This document shows positions 52,401-63,097 of a DNA stretch of 64,000 nt, piece by piece (position 1 is the stretch's first letter; every line of letters starts with the position of its first letter). The position numbers were made by a program, and so were the translations under genes. The notes below the pieces were generated by a model. That model was not told the DNA's origin. It made no database searches and was given only the letters and a program-made list of their open reading frames with translations. This stretch comes from Nymphaea colorata. Taxonomy: Eukaryota; Streptophyta; Magnoliopsida; Nymphaeales; Nymphaeaceae. The DNA lies in NCBI RefSeq assembly GCF_008831285.2, contig NC_045150.1, positions 8,506,001-8,570,000 of the forward strand, in the 5' to 3' direction.

Positions 52401-53918
52401 ATGACATACCATATATTATTTGAGCATTAGTTCACCAAGAAAATAAGTTCAGAATCGAAACGAAACCCTTAGTTATCAAGATACCTCCCCTAAAAAAGGC
52501 GTCCAATATATCTAACTGACTTTTATTCTGTTACTAATACTTCAGTTCTTTGAGAGCCCTGCTGAATTAAGTCATCTCTAATTAAAATTAGTTGCCATAA
52601 TCAAGAATTGCATTTAGTCTGTAAATGAAGATGAAAAAAATTTAGGAATATTTAACAAAATTTTATTCTGTTACTTGTGTACTGAATATTTGATAATCAT
52701 GAATTGATATGATATGTATGCATAAAAGAGGATTCTTACGACAGTTATTTAGGAAATATTTTACGCTTCACGTGTGGACTATCATCTACATAATTCATAT
52801 CGTTTCTTTGCAGCTCTAGCATCAGACTATGTTGAAGTGAGGTCTGTATGTATTTCTCTAATTACTAAACATGCACTAAACAAGAGAAACTGGTGGTTTT
52901 TTTACCATAAACCTAGGTTTTAACATGGGTGAGAAGCCTGGCATAGGTTCCACAAAATATGATTTGGAGCACATAAGATATATACAAAAATTCATGGTTT
53001 TATTGAATATGTACTTAACATATTGCTGAAACTTCCACTTGATGAGTTGATATATAATATGTTAACGTATCGCAGACTGTACTTGAAGAACAGAAGTTAT
53101 AGAATTTGCACCAATGATGTCATTAAAATGTTCTATTTCTTCCAAGGTCGGAATTAAGTATCATTCTCTCTTAGGAGCCATAAATGATTTTCACATCCTC
53201 GCTATGTGATCTCCGTATAAGTCCAACGTCATTTAATCAACATGGAAGGGGTCAATGATTTGTGAAGTACGCCGCTTCTTTCTGGATTTGCAGATGCACA
53301 AACTCCCTTCCTGCGCCCAAGAGAGGGGAGCCAGCAAAGAACCAAACGCATGGACGCGATATCAACTCCGTCACAGTCACACAACATAAAGAGAAACATA
53401 TAGGCAACGGAGTATCAGTAACAAGTACGTCCTCCAATGCAATATGGTCACGCGCTCATAATTCTTCCACTGCTTAAGAAATCCTACACATACATAAACC
53501 CTAAAGCGCATTCGGAAGACATCTTGAGATAATTTACCTCTAAGAACCCTCCAGTATCAGACGCTATCGCTTGAAGTGCTCTCTCTGCTTCGTCGAGTTT
53601 GAGACCGGCCCTGCTGGCAACGTCTCCGATGGTCACTCTTCCGCCGGACGACTCAATGGCCTCCATGGCCCGCTTGCGGACGACCGAAGGCAGCCTATCG
53701 CTCTCGACGCGAGCGCCGGGCTTGAAATCGGCCGAGGCTTGGAGGCCGGCTCTGACAGGAAGGCAAATGTCCTTTCGATTCCGGAACCGTAAAGCATGTC
53801 CGAGGCGGCCATCCGGCCATCTCCGGCAAAGTGAAAGGGCATGCCCACGGAAGAAGGAGGGCCGCAAGACGCGGCGATCACTGGCCGTGATGGCGAGGCA
53901 GGCCGAGATGGACGCCAT
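41563..53918 (-). CDS. Plastid membrane protein, At5g03900-like (annotated as Fe-S cluster biosynthesis family), at least 13 exons
   Basis: Exons (5' to 3'): 53538-53918, 50580-50687, 50390-50490, 50113-50193, 48473-48542, 48316-48381, 46830-46919, [46146-~46200 probable], 45829-45894, 44240-44382, 43279-43365, 43124-43187, 42090-42233, 41563-41709. Without the bracketed exon they sum to 1548 nt (515 aa) in frame. The N-terminus is a chloroplast transit-like peptide (MASISACLAITASDRRVLRP, Ser/Arg-rich). Then come a winged-helix-like segment GRVTIGDVASRAGLKLDEAE, a membrane segment TALIVSIVLVYTTIIALV, FSFVFGDGDPNQGIEEERW, a second such segment (SSNGGTVTAEELAPYLDV, DESFILPVLLRFDG), two further hydrophobic stretches (MVIGLGALNLVGVIIL; ASFFAIPLFRWFLV), and the end DRIVYSTEKDF..DWDRRFRELE. 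This order matches my memory of At5g03900. Its biochemical role is poorly known and the Fe-S label is an annotation, not shown here. Start ATG 53918; the frame upstream opens with GTG only. Confidence 0.9.
44805..44840. repeat. (AT)n microsatellite in intron
   Basis: An interrupted AT/TATATG tract within the intron between the exons at 45829-45894 and 44240-44382. Confidence 0.9.
46438..46478. repeat. Compound (CT)n(CA)n microsatellite in intron
   Basis: A CT run followed directly by a CA run, in the intron following the exon at 46830-46919. It explains the low-complexity open frames around 46367-46900, which are not a gene. Confidence 0.92.
47047..47068. repeat. Poly-C tract followed by poly-A
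   Basis: A homopolymer C run with a single A interruption and then an A-rich run, in the intron between the exons at 48316-48381 and 46830-46919. G/C homopolymers this long are unusual in this AT-rich sequence and error-prone in sequencing. Confidence 0.85.
51185..52150. repeat. Triplicated ~330-bp tandem repeat in intron 1 of the At5g03900-like gene
   Basis: The landmark CAATTGAAAMGGMAAGATTTT starts units at 51193, 51537 and 51848 (spacings 344 and 311 bp). Other blocks recur in the same order in each unit: ATGTTATTACTTRTTAKCAC, CTACAGGARCRTCATKCACATGACA, and AAAGCTTC followed by ATAACTTAYGA. The copies have drifted by point changes and small indels. The second unit begins with an extra internal duplication of GGCAAGATTTTCT. 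Confidence 0.88.
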
Positions 53919-56130
53919 GGAGTTCACGAAGAGATAAGGGTCAAGATTTGGAGGGAGATGCCATCGGAGCTCCCCCTTCGTCTTCCACTTCGCGCGCGCG
54001 CGAGCGAGAGAGAGAGAGAGTCAGATGTTTTAGAGGTGGGTGTTGAGTTCTCAGCCTCTCTCTAGATTCGCTCCTTCGTCTCATCAACATCTTTTTGCGA
54101 AAGGACTTAAATACTATATTTTTGTCTGATATTACAAAACCGCCACCCCTGCCCCGCCCACTCGACGCCTAAAGTTCGGATTCAGTTCGGTTTCGGACTT
54201 GTCTTCAGCTTTGATTTAGATAGATATAAATATCCGACCGAACTAGATTTGTCGAGCTCAGATTTGGTTTAAAATAAATATTCTTTATTCAATGCACTTA
54301 CATTTTGAAAGTCGGCCTGATTTGGCTTAAAATAAGGATTCTAAATTCGGATTTGAATTTAAAATTGGATTCATATATGTTTCGGATTGTGAATTCAACT
54401 TTCAAGTTCAGATTCAGATACAACTTTCCTTCATTAATATTTGAATCCAAACATGTGAACACCAAAGTACATCCAATTCCAATCCGATGTGGCGTGGTTT
54501 ATTTACGATTCATGTCTAGATATCCAAATAAGACTTGAAGTGCTTGCAAGTCCACGTGAAAAGATGTCAATTATTTGCTGAGCTCAACCGAATGTGAGTT
54601 GAATTCTGAACAATAAATTGGATCCAACAGATCAATCGGGTAGTTTCTCTATCCAACTGGTAACTTAGAATAGATGCATGTAGCGGGCTTAGGAGTTACC
54701 GATCTTCAATTTTCCATGAACCCAACTTGAACATCATTTCAAATTGAGTATATATACATTTCATTAACGAGTGCTGAATCTGGACTACTTATAAGCATGG
54801 ATCTATGTCGTGAAAAATGTAATTCACAATTTATATACATAAAGAACTAACTCCAAGTAAATACATGTCCAACCCAACTAAAATCTCGTCCATATTCGGA
54901 GGTCCATGTCCAGATCCAGTGTAGAAATAAGGTTTTTTGGTTTACGATCGACTTAATCTACTTCCTTTGCATTGCTATGGGCTATTATCATCAGAGCAGG
55001 ATCTATAGAACCATTTAATCTATAGGAATGCATTCCCCTAAATCTTGTTCTTAAAAAATATATGTTATTTGTTTCAAGTTGTACATTTATTGATCGTAGT
55101 CGCCAATAAAACTTTAGACAAAACGCTACAAGGTTACTTGAACATTGTCTTTATCCTAGTCACAAAACATGTTTTTTTATTGAAAAATTTTGTTAAAAAC
55201 ACAAAAACAAATGTGCCAAAAACCCTAAAAATGCCAAAATGAAAAAAAAAAACATGAAAAAACTTCTTTTTTCCCTTTTTAATTTTACGTTTTAGCATGA
55301 TTTTAAATGCTAAAGTACTTGCTTTAGTTTTGTAATTTTTAGTTGTTGCTCATCTACTTATCTTTTCATTTTGCTGTAGTACTTTCTTAATTATTTCATT
55401 TTTTCTTAACTTTCAAGATTTTTAAAAAAATTTAACAATTTACCATTTTTTTTCCAATTTTACTTTATTATACCCAAGAAAAACATGGTTGTTTAAAACG
55501 ACAAATCGATGTTTGTGATTAGGGACATGTATGATGAGCACAACTAAAACCCATGGTGCTTTGGTTCTCTTATTTTGTGTACCTGCTTAATTGGCTTAAA
55601 CTTACTATTTAAAACACGAAAACGATATTTGTGACGATGGTTATTATTAAACAAATAGGAAGATCATCATGCCCGGGTTCTTTTGATCAGAAGATTTTGC
55701 AAGAAAAACATGACCGCAGATTTTAGTTGTAAACCAAAACTGAACCGGTGGATCAACAAAAACTCTTTTCCTTTCATTGAGATGAATCGTGCACAAAATG
55801 CCACAAAACTAAGAGCTTCCTCTCTTTGTCCGCACCTAATGCACTTTTGTCTTCCCTTTCCGCAAAAGGAGTTCCAAACAATATGCACCAAGACGAGTAT
55901 CTCGTGCTTTGAAACTCGTAACTGTCCATCGTAAGTATGGAGAGCCACCCAAGCTCAGATTCACTGCCTTTTGAGGACCCCGGTCCCTTCGAATGGTGTC
56001 AGCTTCAAGATATAGTGTGAACCATTAGATCTCCCGATTGACCATAAAGCACGTAAAAAACACGGTTAATCAGGTACGCAAGCACTAAGTGCCTTAATTT
56101 AAAAATGTAGGGGTCACTTTGCCGTACGCG
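53919..56130. other. Intergenic: promoter of the At5g03900-like gene and repeats
   Basis: 53919-54080 is GC-rich, with a CGCGCG/GAGAGA tract at 53991-54020, and is the probable 5' leader and core promoter of the minus-strand gene. 54160-54930 has repeated GGATTCRGWTTYGG-like wording, typical of old dispersed repeats, and no gene. 55000-56130 is AT-rich. The 55667-55948 frames on both strands have no recognisable motif. Confidence 0.55.
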
Positions 56131-56214
56131 GTCAGGATGGCCGAGTGGTCTAAGGCGCCAGACTCAAGTTCTGGTCCTCTGTTGAGGGCGTGGGTTCAAA
56201 TCCCACTTCTGACA
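56131..56214 (+). tRNA. tRNA-Leu (anticodon CAA)
   Basis: An 84-nt class II tRNA. The acceptor stem GTCAGGA pairs with TTCTGAC (one G-U) and a discriminator A follows. The D arm contains the A-box GGCCGAGTGGTCTAAGG. The anticodon arm is CCAGA-CTCAAGT-TCTGG, with CAA at 56165-56167. A long variable arm (TCCTCTGTTGAGG) and the T arm GTGGGTTCAAATCCCAC (B-box) complete it. There is no intron. A short T-run after the gene (CTCTTTT) is a plausible RNA polymerase III stop. It reads UUG leucine codons. All stems pair, so it is likely functional and nuclear. Confidence 0.96.
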
Positions 56215-59200
56215 ATCTCTTTTGCAAGGTTTTTTAAATCGCTTTGAGAGTAAACCCTACCGGGCGTCTGGTCAGCAAAAAAAATAATATTTTGTTGCGA
56301 CGGACATCATTAAAGTAGCCATCTCAATGGATACTGTGATCATTTTATGGGATGTGGCTACGCTTGTTAAATGTTGGTGGCGTCCATTACTTGCAGGCAA
56401 TACACATCATATTCCTACTTTATTCAGTGATCGTGTACACTTTTTCTTGTTCCTTTTGACTTAGCTTACTCCTTGTTAAAGAGACACAATATCTTCTAAA
56501 GCAAAAAAAGAGATTATTATCGAGCAGAAAGGCTTAAAGAAGTTATTTGCAAACAATAATATGTTATCTTTTCATACATCTGCCAGGGTTTGGACTTAAG
56601 AGTTAAGACCGCTCCAGGCTGAAGAAGGTCAAGATCAGTTTGGTAAATAGTAGGTTTTCGTATAGCCAGAAATTGCAATACCTTCAAAAGCATGCTAAGT
56701 CCTTACCTTGTGCATTGCAGTAATGGGCAAGGTCCGGTTCAAACTCGATGGTGTTGGCAACCCAATTTCCACATGATTCATGCCTAGCATACCATGTGCC
56801 TAACTAAGACAAAATGGTGATAATATTCCAATACTAAACCATCAATGATTTGGATTTCCACCTTCATATGATATTTATTTAAAGCTGTATCTATTCCACA
56901 TGGAAACCCAGATCTGGTCAATATCTGCTTATATGTGAATCCAAATCCGATCAAATGTCATTTTTTATCTCTGAATTCGATCCAAACTCTTTATGTGGAA
57001 TCTAAATGAGATTCGTTAACATCTCTACCACGTGTATAAAAGATATGGATCCAATACATAACCCAGTCAAGCGCTGAAAGAGAGAAGAAATGGTAGCCAA
57101 AATGTTAACCACATATGGAGACGTCATCATCTGTCATTCTTTAGAATATGAAGTGCCCACACTAAAGTTGTGTCACATACACAAGTACTCCATGGATGAA
57201 AAATCTTGGCTCGGCCACTGGAAAAGCCCCACGACACCCGAGTCATTGTCTAATGGTTAGTTGAAAATGTGTTACATTAATGCTTCATGAAAAAAAAATT
57301 CTAGCTTCTCCGCTGACCCAAGTTGTGGTCAATTATGTGAGTACCCTAAATTTGTGGTCGAACTGTCCCTAGTGAGGAGGACCAAATGGTCCTCCTGCCA
57401 CCTTCGTCCCCAGTGCGTGTCCCTTGTGGTCCTAAGATTACCGTCGGCGCCCCTAGAACAAAAGTGAGACTACCAGGCAATAATGCTGGCAATAATGCTT
57501 TCTTCTATTATAGCTTATCCTTAGTGCTTAAATATGTGATGCTTGTATGGCCAGTTCATGGAGTACAGTTTGCCAGAACAAGCAGCAGAAGTTCATGAAC
57601 AGTTACGAATTTGGAAGGGAGGACAATTCAACTCTTCTTCCAGGTTTGTCCTTTGCCTAGAAGACGGACGCCCTTCATTGCGTTCGCACTAATTGGCACT
57701 TAGTGTGCTTGCCTTTTGACCTTCTTCCCCTTGTTCTTTTTGTCTACACCGTAATGGTGAACTATGTTGTATGGTTCCATACATCTATGAACCTAACCTT
57801 ATTTTTATTGGACAATAACAATTTGTTACCGACGAGCAATCACTTCAGTTTCATAATCGGATTGGTCAGTCAAGCTGCCGATTCCATGAATTTGCTGGTT
57901 GAGCAAATTTAACAGAATCGATTGTGAATTGGCGAAGAAAGTGTCATTAATTGTTTTTAAAAAAATAAATGGTAAATATATGAAAATATAATGAAAAGTT
58001 AAAAAAGTTTTAAAAAATAATTAAAAATCATATATGTCGTGGGTTGGATTTTCATTGGTGTTATACATCTGGTCCCGGATTCAGGGTCCGCCCTTTTCCA
58101 AATTGTCGTGTTCTTGTGACATCTGGTCCCAGCTCGGGGTTCAAATCCTGGATCTAGTACCCGGCCTGCCAGACCGAACACATGACGTATGTTGGCCACG
58201 AGTAACACGACGGTGAGGGTTTGCTCCCGAACCGTGAGGGTCACGTGCTAGCCTTCTTCCCCGAACGCCACGGCTCACGTGATATACTTTATCTTCCGAT
58301 TTTGCCCAGCCCATCGGCAGAAATTTCCATCACTCCACGACTTAGACCGATCCGTGCCCGTGAGATGTCATGTCCTTGATCCACGCGTTCGCCTGTTTAT
58401 ATTTGACAATATATGAAATTGCAAAAAGAATAATTTAATACTAAGCACATGATTTTAAAGGATTTTGCTCAATAAACTAGAATGAACAATATAAAAAATT
58501 TCCTCTAAAAATAAAATGTGTATGCATGTAGGTTTCATGTGGTTTTCATTTTTAATTAGAGGATGAACAACATGATAATTGCTCCTAAAAAAACAACGTA
58601 GAAACTTATTCTATTAAAATAATCAGTAGCACATTGAGCTAGGAATTTTTATTCCATGCACTGGATTCACAAGTCATTTTCTGCAGGACATTTTTTTCCT
58701 TTTCTAATGTTGCTTTTATTGAAAAGAGTTGATTATTCGAAGAAAAATATTGACCCTTATTTTCTTGACTATGTTTTTTTGTATTCGTATTATCAAAAGC
58801 GTTTTCTGAATTAAATTAAAAAGGCCAAATCAATGAGAGAAGCGACTAAATGGAATTCGAAATTGCATGTCAATCGTGTGAAAATTATAAAATTTTTTTG
58901 GTGTAAAATTTTAGAAATAAAAAAATATAATATATAAAAATAATATTAAGATCATAAAAACACATTAGATGTCATCCTTTAATGTGATTTTATATCGAAT
59001 AGAAAACGGGCCGAACTCCAATCAAACCGGCATTGGTTTTAGATTAAATTTTTGCAGCAATTTATATATATTTTTAATCAAACGAATTTAGTTACTAATA
59101 CTATTGGTTGGACCAAATTCTTGAAGGACACTTACTTATATATATATATCCAAGCAAATATTTAAATTTACTAATAAAAAAATAAATATTGACTTGTTAG

Positions 59201-61274
59201 TGTGGGCAACTGCCCACACGAGCTCATGTGGCTCCTCCGCTTGTTGGAACCACGTTCTAATTATAGTCTTCAACTTTCCTACTTTCTTTAATGTTCGTAG
59301 CTATTTTCTTTTGGTGGACAATTTATTTTGAAACGTGAGGGAAGATGCTGCTAAGCGTCGTCGTAATATCTTGACAAGATGCTAGACCTCTGCATGGGCC
59401 TGGGCCACCGATGGGTACCCGGTACTAGACCTGACAACCAAGGTTAAACAAATACTTAAGGGGTAAACTGAAAAGTTGAGTGAAAGTTTCAGCCCTCCAT
59501 TGGACAGTGGGTCTCCCCTACTCACCCGAAATACTCTAACTGAAAGGTTCAATCCAAGTATATTAACTTGTTCCACTGCCGATTAGACTGTGCTTGAGAG
59601 CATCCATCTTAAATCCAAAGTGATTTCAGATTTGCATTGCAGTGAAATCTACAGCTTAAATGAACAGTGGATTTTGGATCTATATTTTTAAGATTATGAT
59701 AAATGCTGAAAACGGCGAGTCTACAGTCCCCTTGAGAGAAAGGAGTTGGACCACATATGCTCAGCCCTTATCATCTCATGTCACTCTAGATATTTATCAA
59801 ACACAGCCTTAAAATACAGCATCGTCTCTCTGTGTCTCCTCTTATCAATGAAAGCAAGAGAAGAACTGACCCAGATTATCGATCCCAACACAAACACGTG
59901 AACTATTGATAATCTTGTGCCTTTCACAAGACAAAATGATATTTTTCACTGAGTGAGTCCGTTGATTTCACATGAATGAACTTTATAATCTTGTTTAGGT
60001 AAGCATACAAGAAAATAAGTACGCTTTTTATATAAAGTTATGCATGGGATTTACTTGTCACGTTTGAAGTAATTGACTTTTCTTTTTCTTGGTCGTATAA
60101 TAAGTCGTTATATGCACTCTTTCGTGCACATTTTTTTTGTGCACCAGTATGTTTAATGACCAAAATGCTCCTGGTTAATAGAAAAAGATTTTTTTTAGTG
60201 GGGACAAAAAAATAAAACCAAAAAAAGAAAATATTAAAAAGAACATTTTTTAAAATAATTTTCAAAATACCTCAACTCCTACATGTTTCTTTTTTTGGTG
60301 TAGATGTCTTTTGTGCACTCAGTGGTGCATGCGATTCACTCGCGGTTTGAGTCGGAGCCATTCCGCTCCGAATTACTTTTATTCTTTGGGAAACGAACTT
60401 TTGATTTTTTTGATTCTGCAAAGAGCAAGTCTGCTTTTTACGTAATAGTGAGGGCAACTTATATGTTATCGCGACTTATATATTAAGGTATAACACCTGC
60501 GATGGTAAAATGATTCAATAATTAGCTTATTATAAATAGTACATAACTCAGGTTCATTTTGTTTGCTTGGGCCTTACAAAGGGAAGCCGATCGATCATTC
60601 AGTTCTCACAGTCTTTATATTTAGTTTGCTCAGTTTATAAGTTTCGGTTGAAACAACTACTGATTGTAATACAGTTCATTTTTGAATTGATTATTTTTTA
60701 TATTTAGTACAGAGTTTATAAATTTTGATTGAAACACCTATTAAATATAATATAGTTCGTTTCCAAATTCTTTTTGACCTAATACTAGGCAATTGAGTTC
60801 ATACATGGTTTCTAGTAATTGAGAAACACCACCAATATACCGGCATTTTTTTCATTTTGAGCCTTCAACATGCCATAACCGGTCACTTTTTCCGGCCGCC
60901 GATCGACTGCAAATGCACATAGAGAGCCGCCATCTCCCATCAACACAGGTCTATGGTGAAACGTAAAGCAAAAGTTAAATCCTACTCTTAAAAGATGGGA
61001 ACTTCAAAACAATAATTTCCCAAGTATTGCAAATTAAGGTATTGAATAACTTTTCGAGTGCTGTATATTAAGGGCTTCAATCAATCTCAAAAGAAATGGT
61101 TTCAACAAACAAGAGACAGACAATGAACGAGGAAAAAAAAAAAACAGAAGAAAAGATCGTTCAACATATGCATGTGTCTCATACATCAAACAGTAGTATC
61201 AATAAAAATCAAACAAAAATTGCGCCATTTTCGGTCATTGTGGCGCTTTGGCTGCTATGGGTAGGAGTGAACAA
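56215..61274. other. Gene-poor intergenic DNA with degraded repeats
   Basis: No protein gene is supported. 57465-57505 has a short duplication of GGCAATAATGCT. 58030-58260 has tRNA-like B-box wording (listed separately). A hairpin like the one at 30523 lies at 59200-59219. The open frames (59382-59576, 60038-60457) are unremarkable. Much of 58400-59200 and 60040-60800 is AT-rich. Confidence 0.55.
58060..58160 (+). repeat. Possible tRNA-derived SINE fragment
   Basis: CATCTGGTCCC occurs twice (58067 and 58121), and the second copy is followed by CTCGGGGTTCAAATCCTGG, which contains a polymerase III B-box-like GGTTCAAATCC. An A-box could not be placed with confidence and no target duplication was found, so this is a weak call; a decayed tRNA pseudogene is the alternative. 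Confidence 0.3.
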
Positions 61275-62295
61275 GAAGCCGAGCAACTCAAACTTGGCTT
61301 GTTAAATGTGGGCTACGACTCCAGTTCGAGCAAACTTTTCTACTCAACGAGCTGAGCTTGAGTTGATTGTTCAGCTCGTTTATTTTATCGAGCCGAGTTA
61401 GAGTTCATTTAACAAAACTTACTTAACCAACTGGGCTTCTTGGCTCGAGTAATGGATATCTATTGTTTTCCTCGTTGTTTCATCTTCATTTTTCGCCTTT
61501 TATGTCTCTCTATTCACTCTCTTTTTCATCCTCTGATGCCAATGAACTCCTTCGATTAGCAATGACATCCGGCGGTTGGTAGAATTGCTATCGGCACGAC
61601 GGCATCCAACCTGCAACAATGGTACTCTTCTCTCTCTCTCTTTAAATAAGAGAAAACAAGGTTTCTGAAAACCCTCTCTCCCTCAAATGAGAGAGGGTGT
61701 TAAAAACCCAATGTTCTCTGCTCGAGCAAGGATTTCACTCAAGTGAGGGTTTCGCTTGTGCGCAGACCTTGCTACAGCAAAACGGGCAAGGGTTTCTGAA
61801 ACCCACAAACCCTTGCTCCGGCAAATTTTTGTTTTCTCTCTGATCTCGTTAGAGTGAGCTCTATTTCCCCTCAAACCCTTGCTTGAGCAAAGCTATGTTC
61901 TCTCTGAGACCCTTGCTCGAGCGAAGGTCTGTCCTTTCTCAAACCTCGCTCGAGCAAGTGTTATGGAAACTGAAACCCATTAGATCATTTTTTTTTCTTT
62001 TAGATTTTTTGTAAATGTGATTGTTTATTTTCCTTTGCAGAAATAACTTGCTACTGCTGTCCTATTCCATATTCCATACATGAAGCAGTGTCACCTTCCA
62101 CAGCAGAAGCATCTCTAAGAAGCAATTAATTAAACGAGTTGGTCGAGTCAATCTCGAACTCAAACACAATTGATCGAGTCCAGCTTGAGCTACCATTGTA
62201 AAGCTCGACTCGAGTTCGAGCTGACCAAAACAAGAATCAAGCCAAGCTCGAGCTGGCCGAACCCTCAGGCTTCACTCGACTCGTGTTCTGTCCTA
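61275..62295. mobile_element. Element with long inverted 'CTCGAG' arms and an intron-like interior
   Basis: The left arm 61280-61450 (GAGCTGAGCTTGAGTTGATT, GGCTCGAGTAA) and the right arm 62130-62290 (CTCGACTCGAGTTCGAGCTG, CAAGCTCGAGCTGGCC) are rich in complementary CTCGAG words and read as imperfect inverted repeats. Between them lies an ATG immediately followed by a GT donor (61619-61623), a CT-rich tract, a cluster of AAACCCTTGCTCGAGCAA-like motifs (61715-61960) and a TTTCCTTTGCAG acceptor (ending 62040). Splicing across these sites would give only Met-Lys-stop. The layout parallels that of the neighbouring 62435 element. Family unknown. Confidence 0.45.
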
Positions 62296-62434
62296 ACCGT
62301 GAGCAATTGTCCATGTGAGCTCATGGAATTTGATCTATTTGTACATAGAAACTTCATTATGAGGAAGAAGAAGCAGGCATTTGAAAAAAGAGGGGGGGAG
62401 GAGCATTAGGCGGGAAAAGGGTGGATTCCGTAAA

Positions 62435-63063
62435 GGGGCGTTTGATGCGCCGAAAATCTACTGTTCACTGAGAAAAAAAATCCACCCTAACAAACACAGA
62501 AGTTTTTTTTTCGATCGTTGGGGTCGATTCTTTCCGAAAATTTATTTTTACCGGAGTGCCTCTTCCTTCTCTTCCTTCCTGCCGCGAGCGCCTCTTCCTT
62601 CTTCGTCGTCTCACAGGCAGAACAGGCGCGTCTCCATTCTCCTCTCCCTCTCGGCATCAGAGTTCCACGCCGGTGGCTTCCACCGCCAGAGAGACCTCCC
62701 CTTCTCCAGCGACGTCCGACGAAGGGTTTCCACGACGCCGCACCTGACCGACGCCTTCAGCCGCCGCCGCTTCCTCTGCCTTTTTTTTTTCCGGTTTCTC
62801 TCCACTCTACCACCGCGAGGAAGACGACCTCCCAAACCAGGTGCGTCTCTCTCGATTCCTATATTAAGTGCCCAAAACGGGCAGGTGCTAGAAATCAATT
62901 TCCCCTCTGGTTTCAACGCCCTCGCTTTCCTTTCTCATTTTCAACGTCAATTTCCCTCTATCCCTCGATCTTTCGAGGTGTCTTCTCCCGTATCTCGATT
63001 CTGCGAGAGGTGCAGCTGTCTGGGGGCCACTGGCAACCAGCGATGCACCGGAACCATGGTAAG

Positions 63064-63097
<34 letters not shown>

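Noticed and set aside
61668-61960. CRISPR-like spaced repeats (CCCTTGCTCGAGCAA)
   Set aside because: Spacing is uneven, the copies are diverged and the genome is a plant's; it is a motif cluster within a repeat element.
61619-62049. A gene inside the 61.3-62.3 kb element
   Set aside because: Splicing the visible donor to the visible acceptor yields Met-Lys-stop, so no protein is supported.
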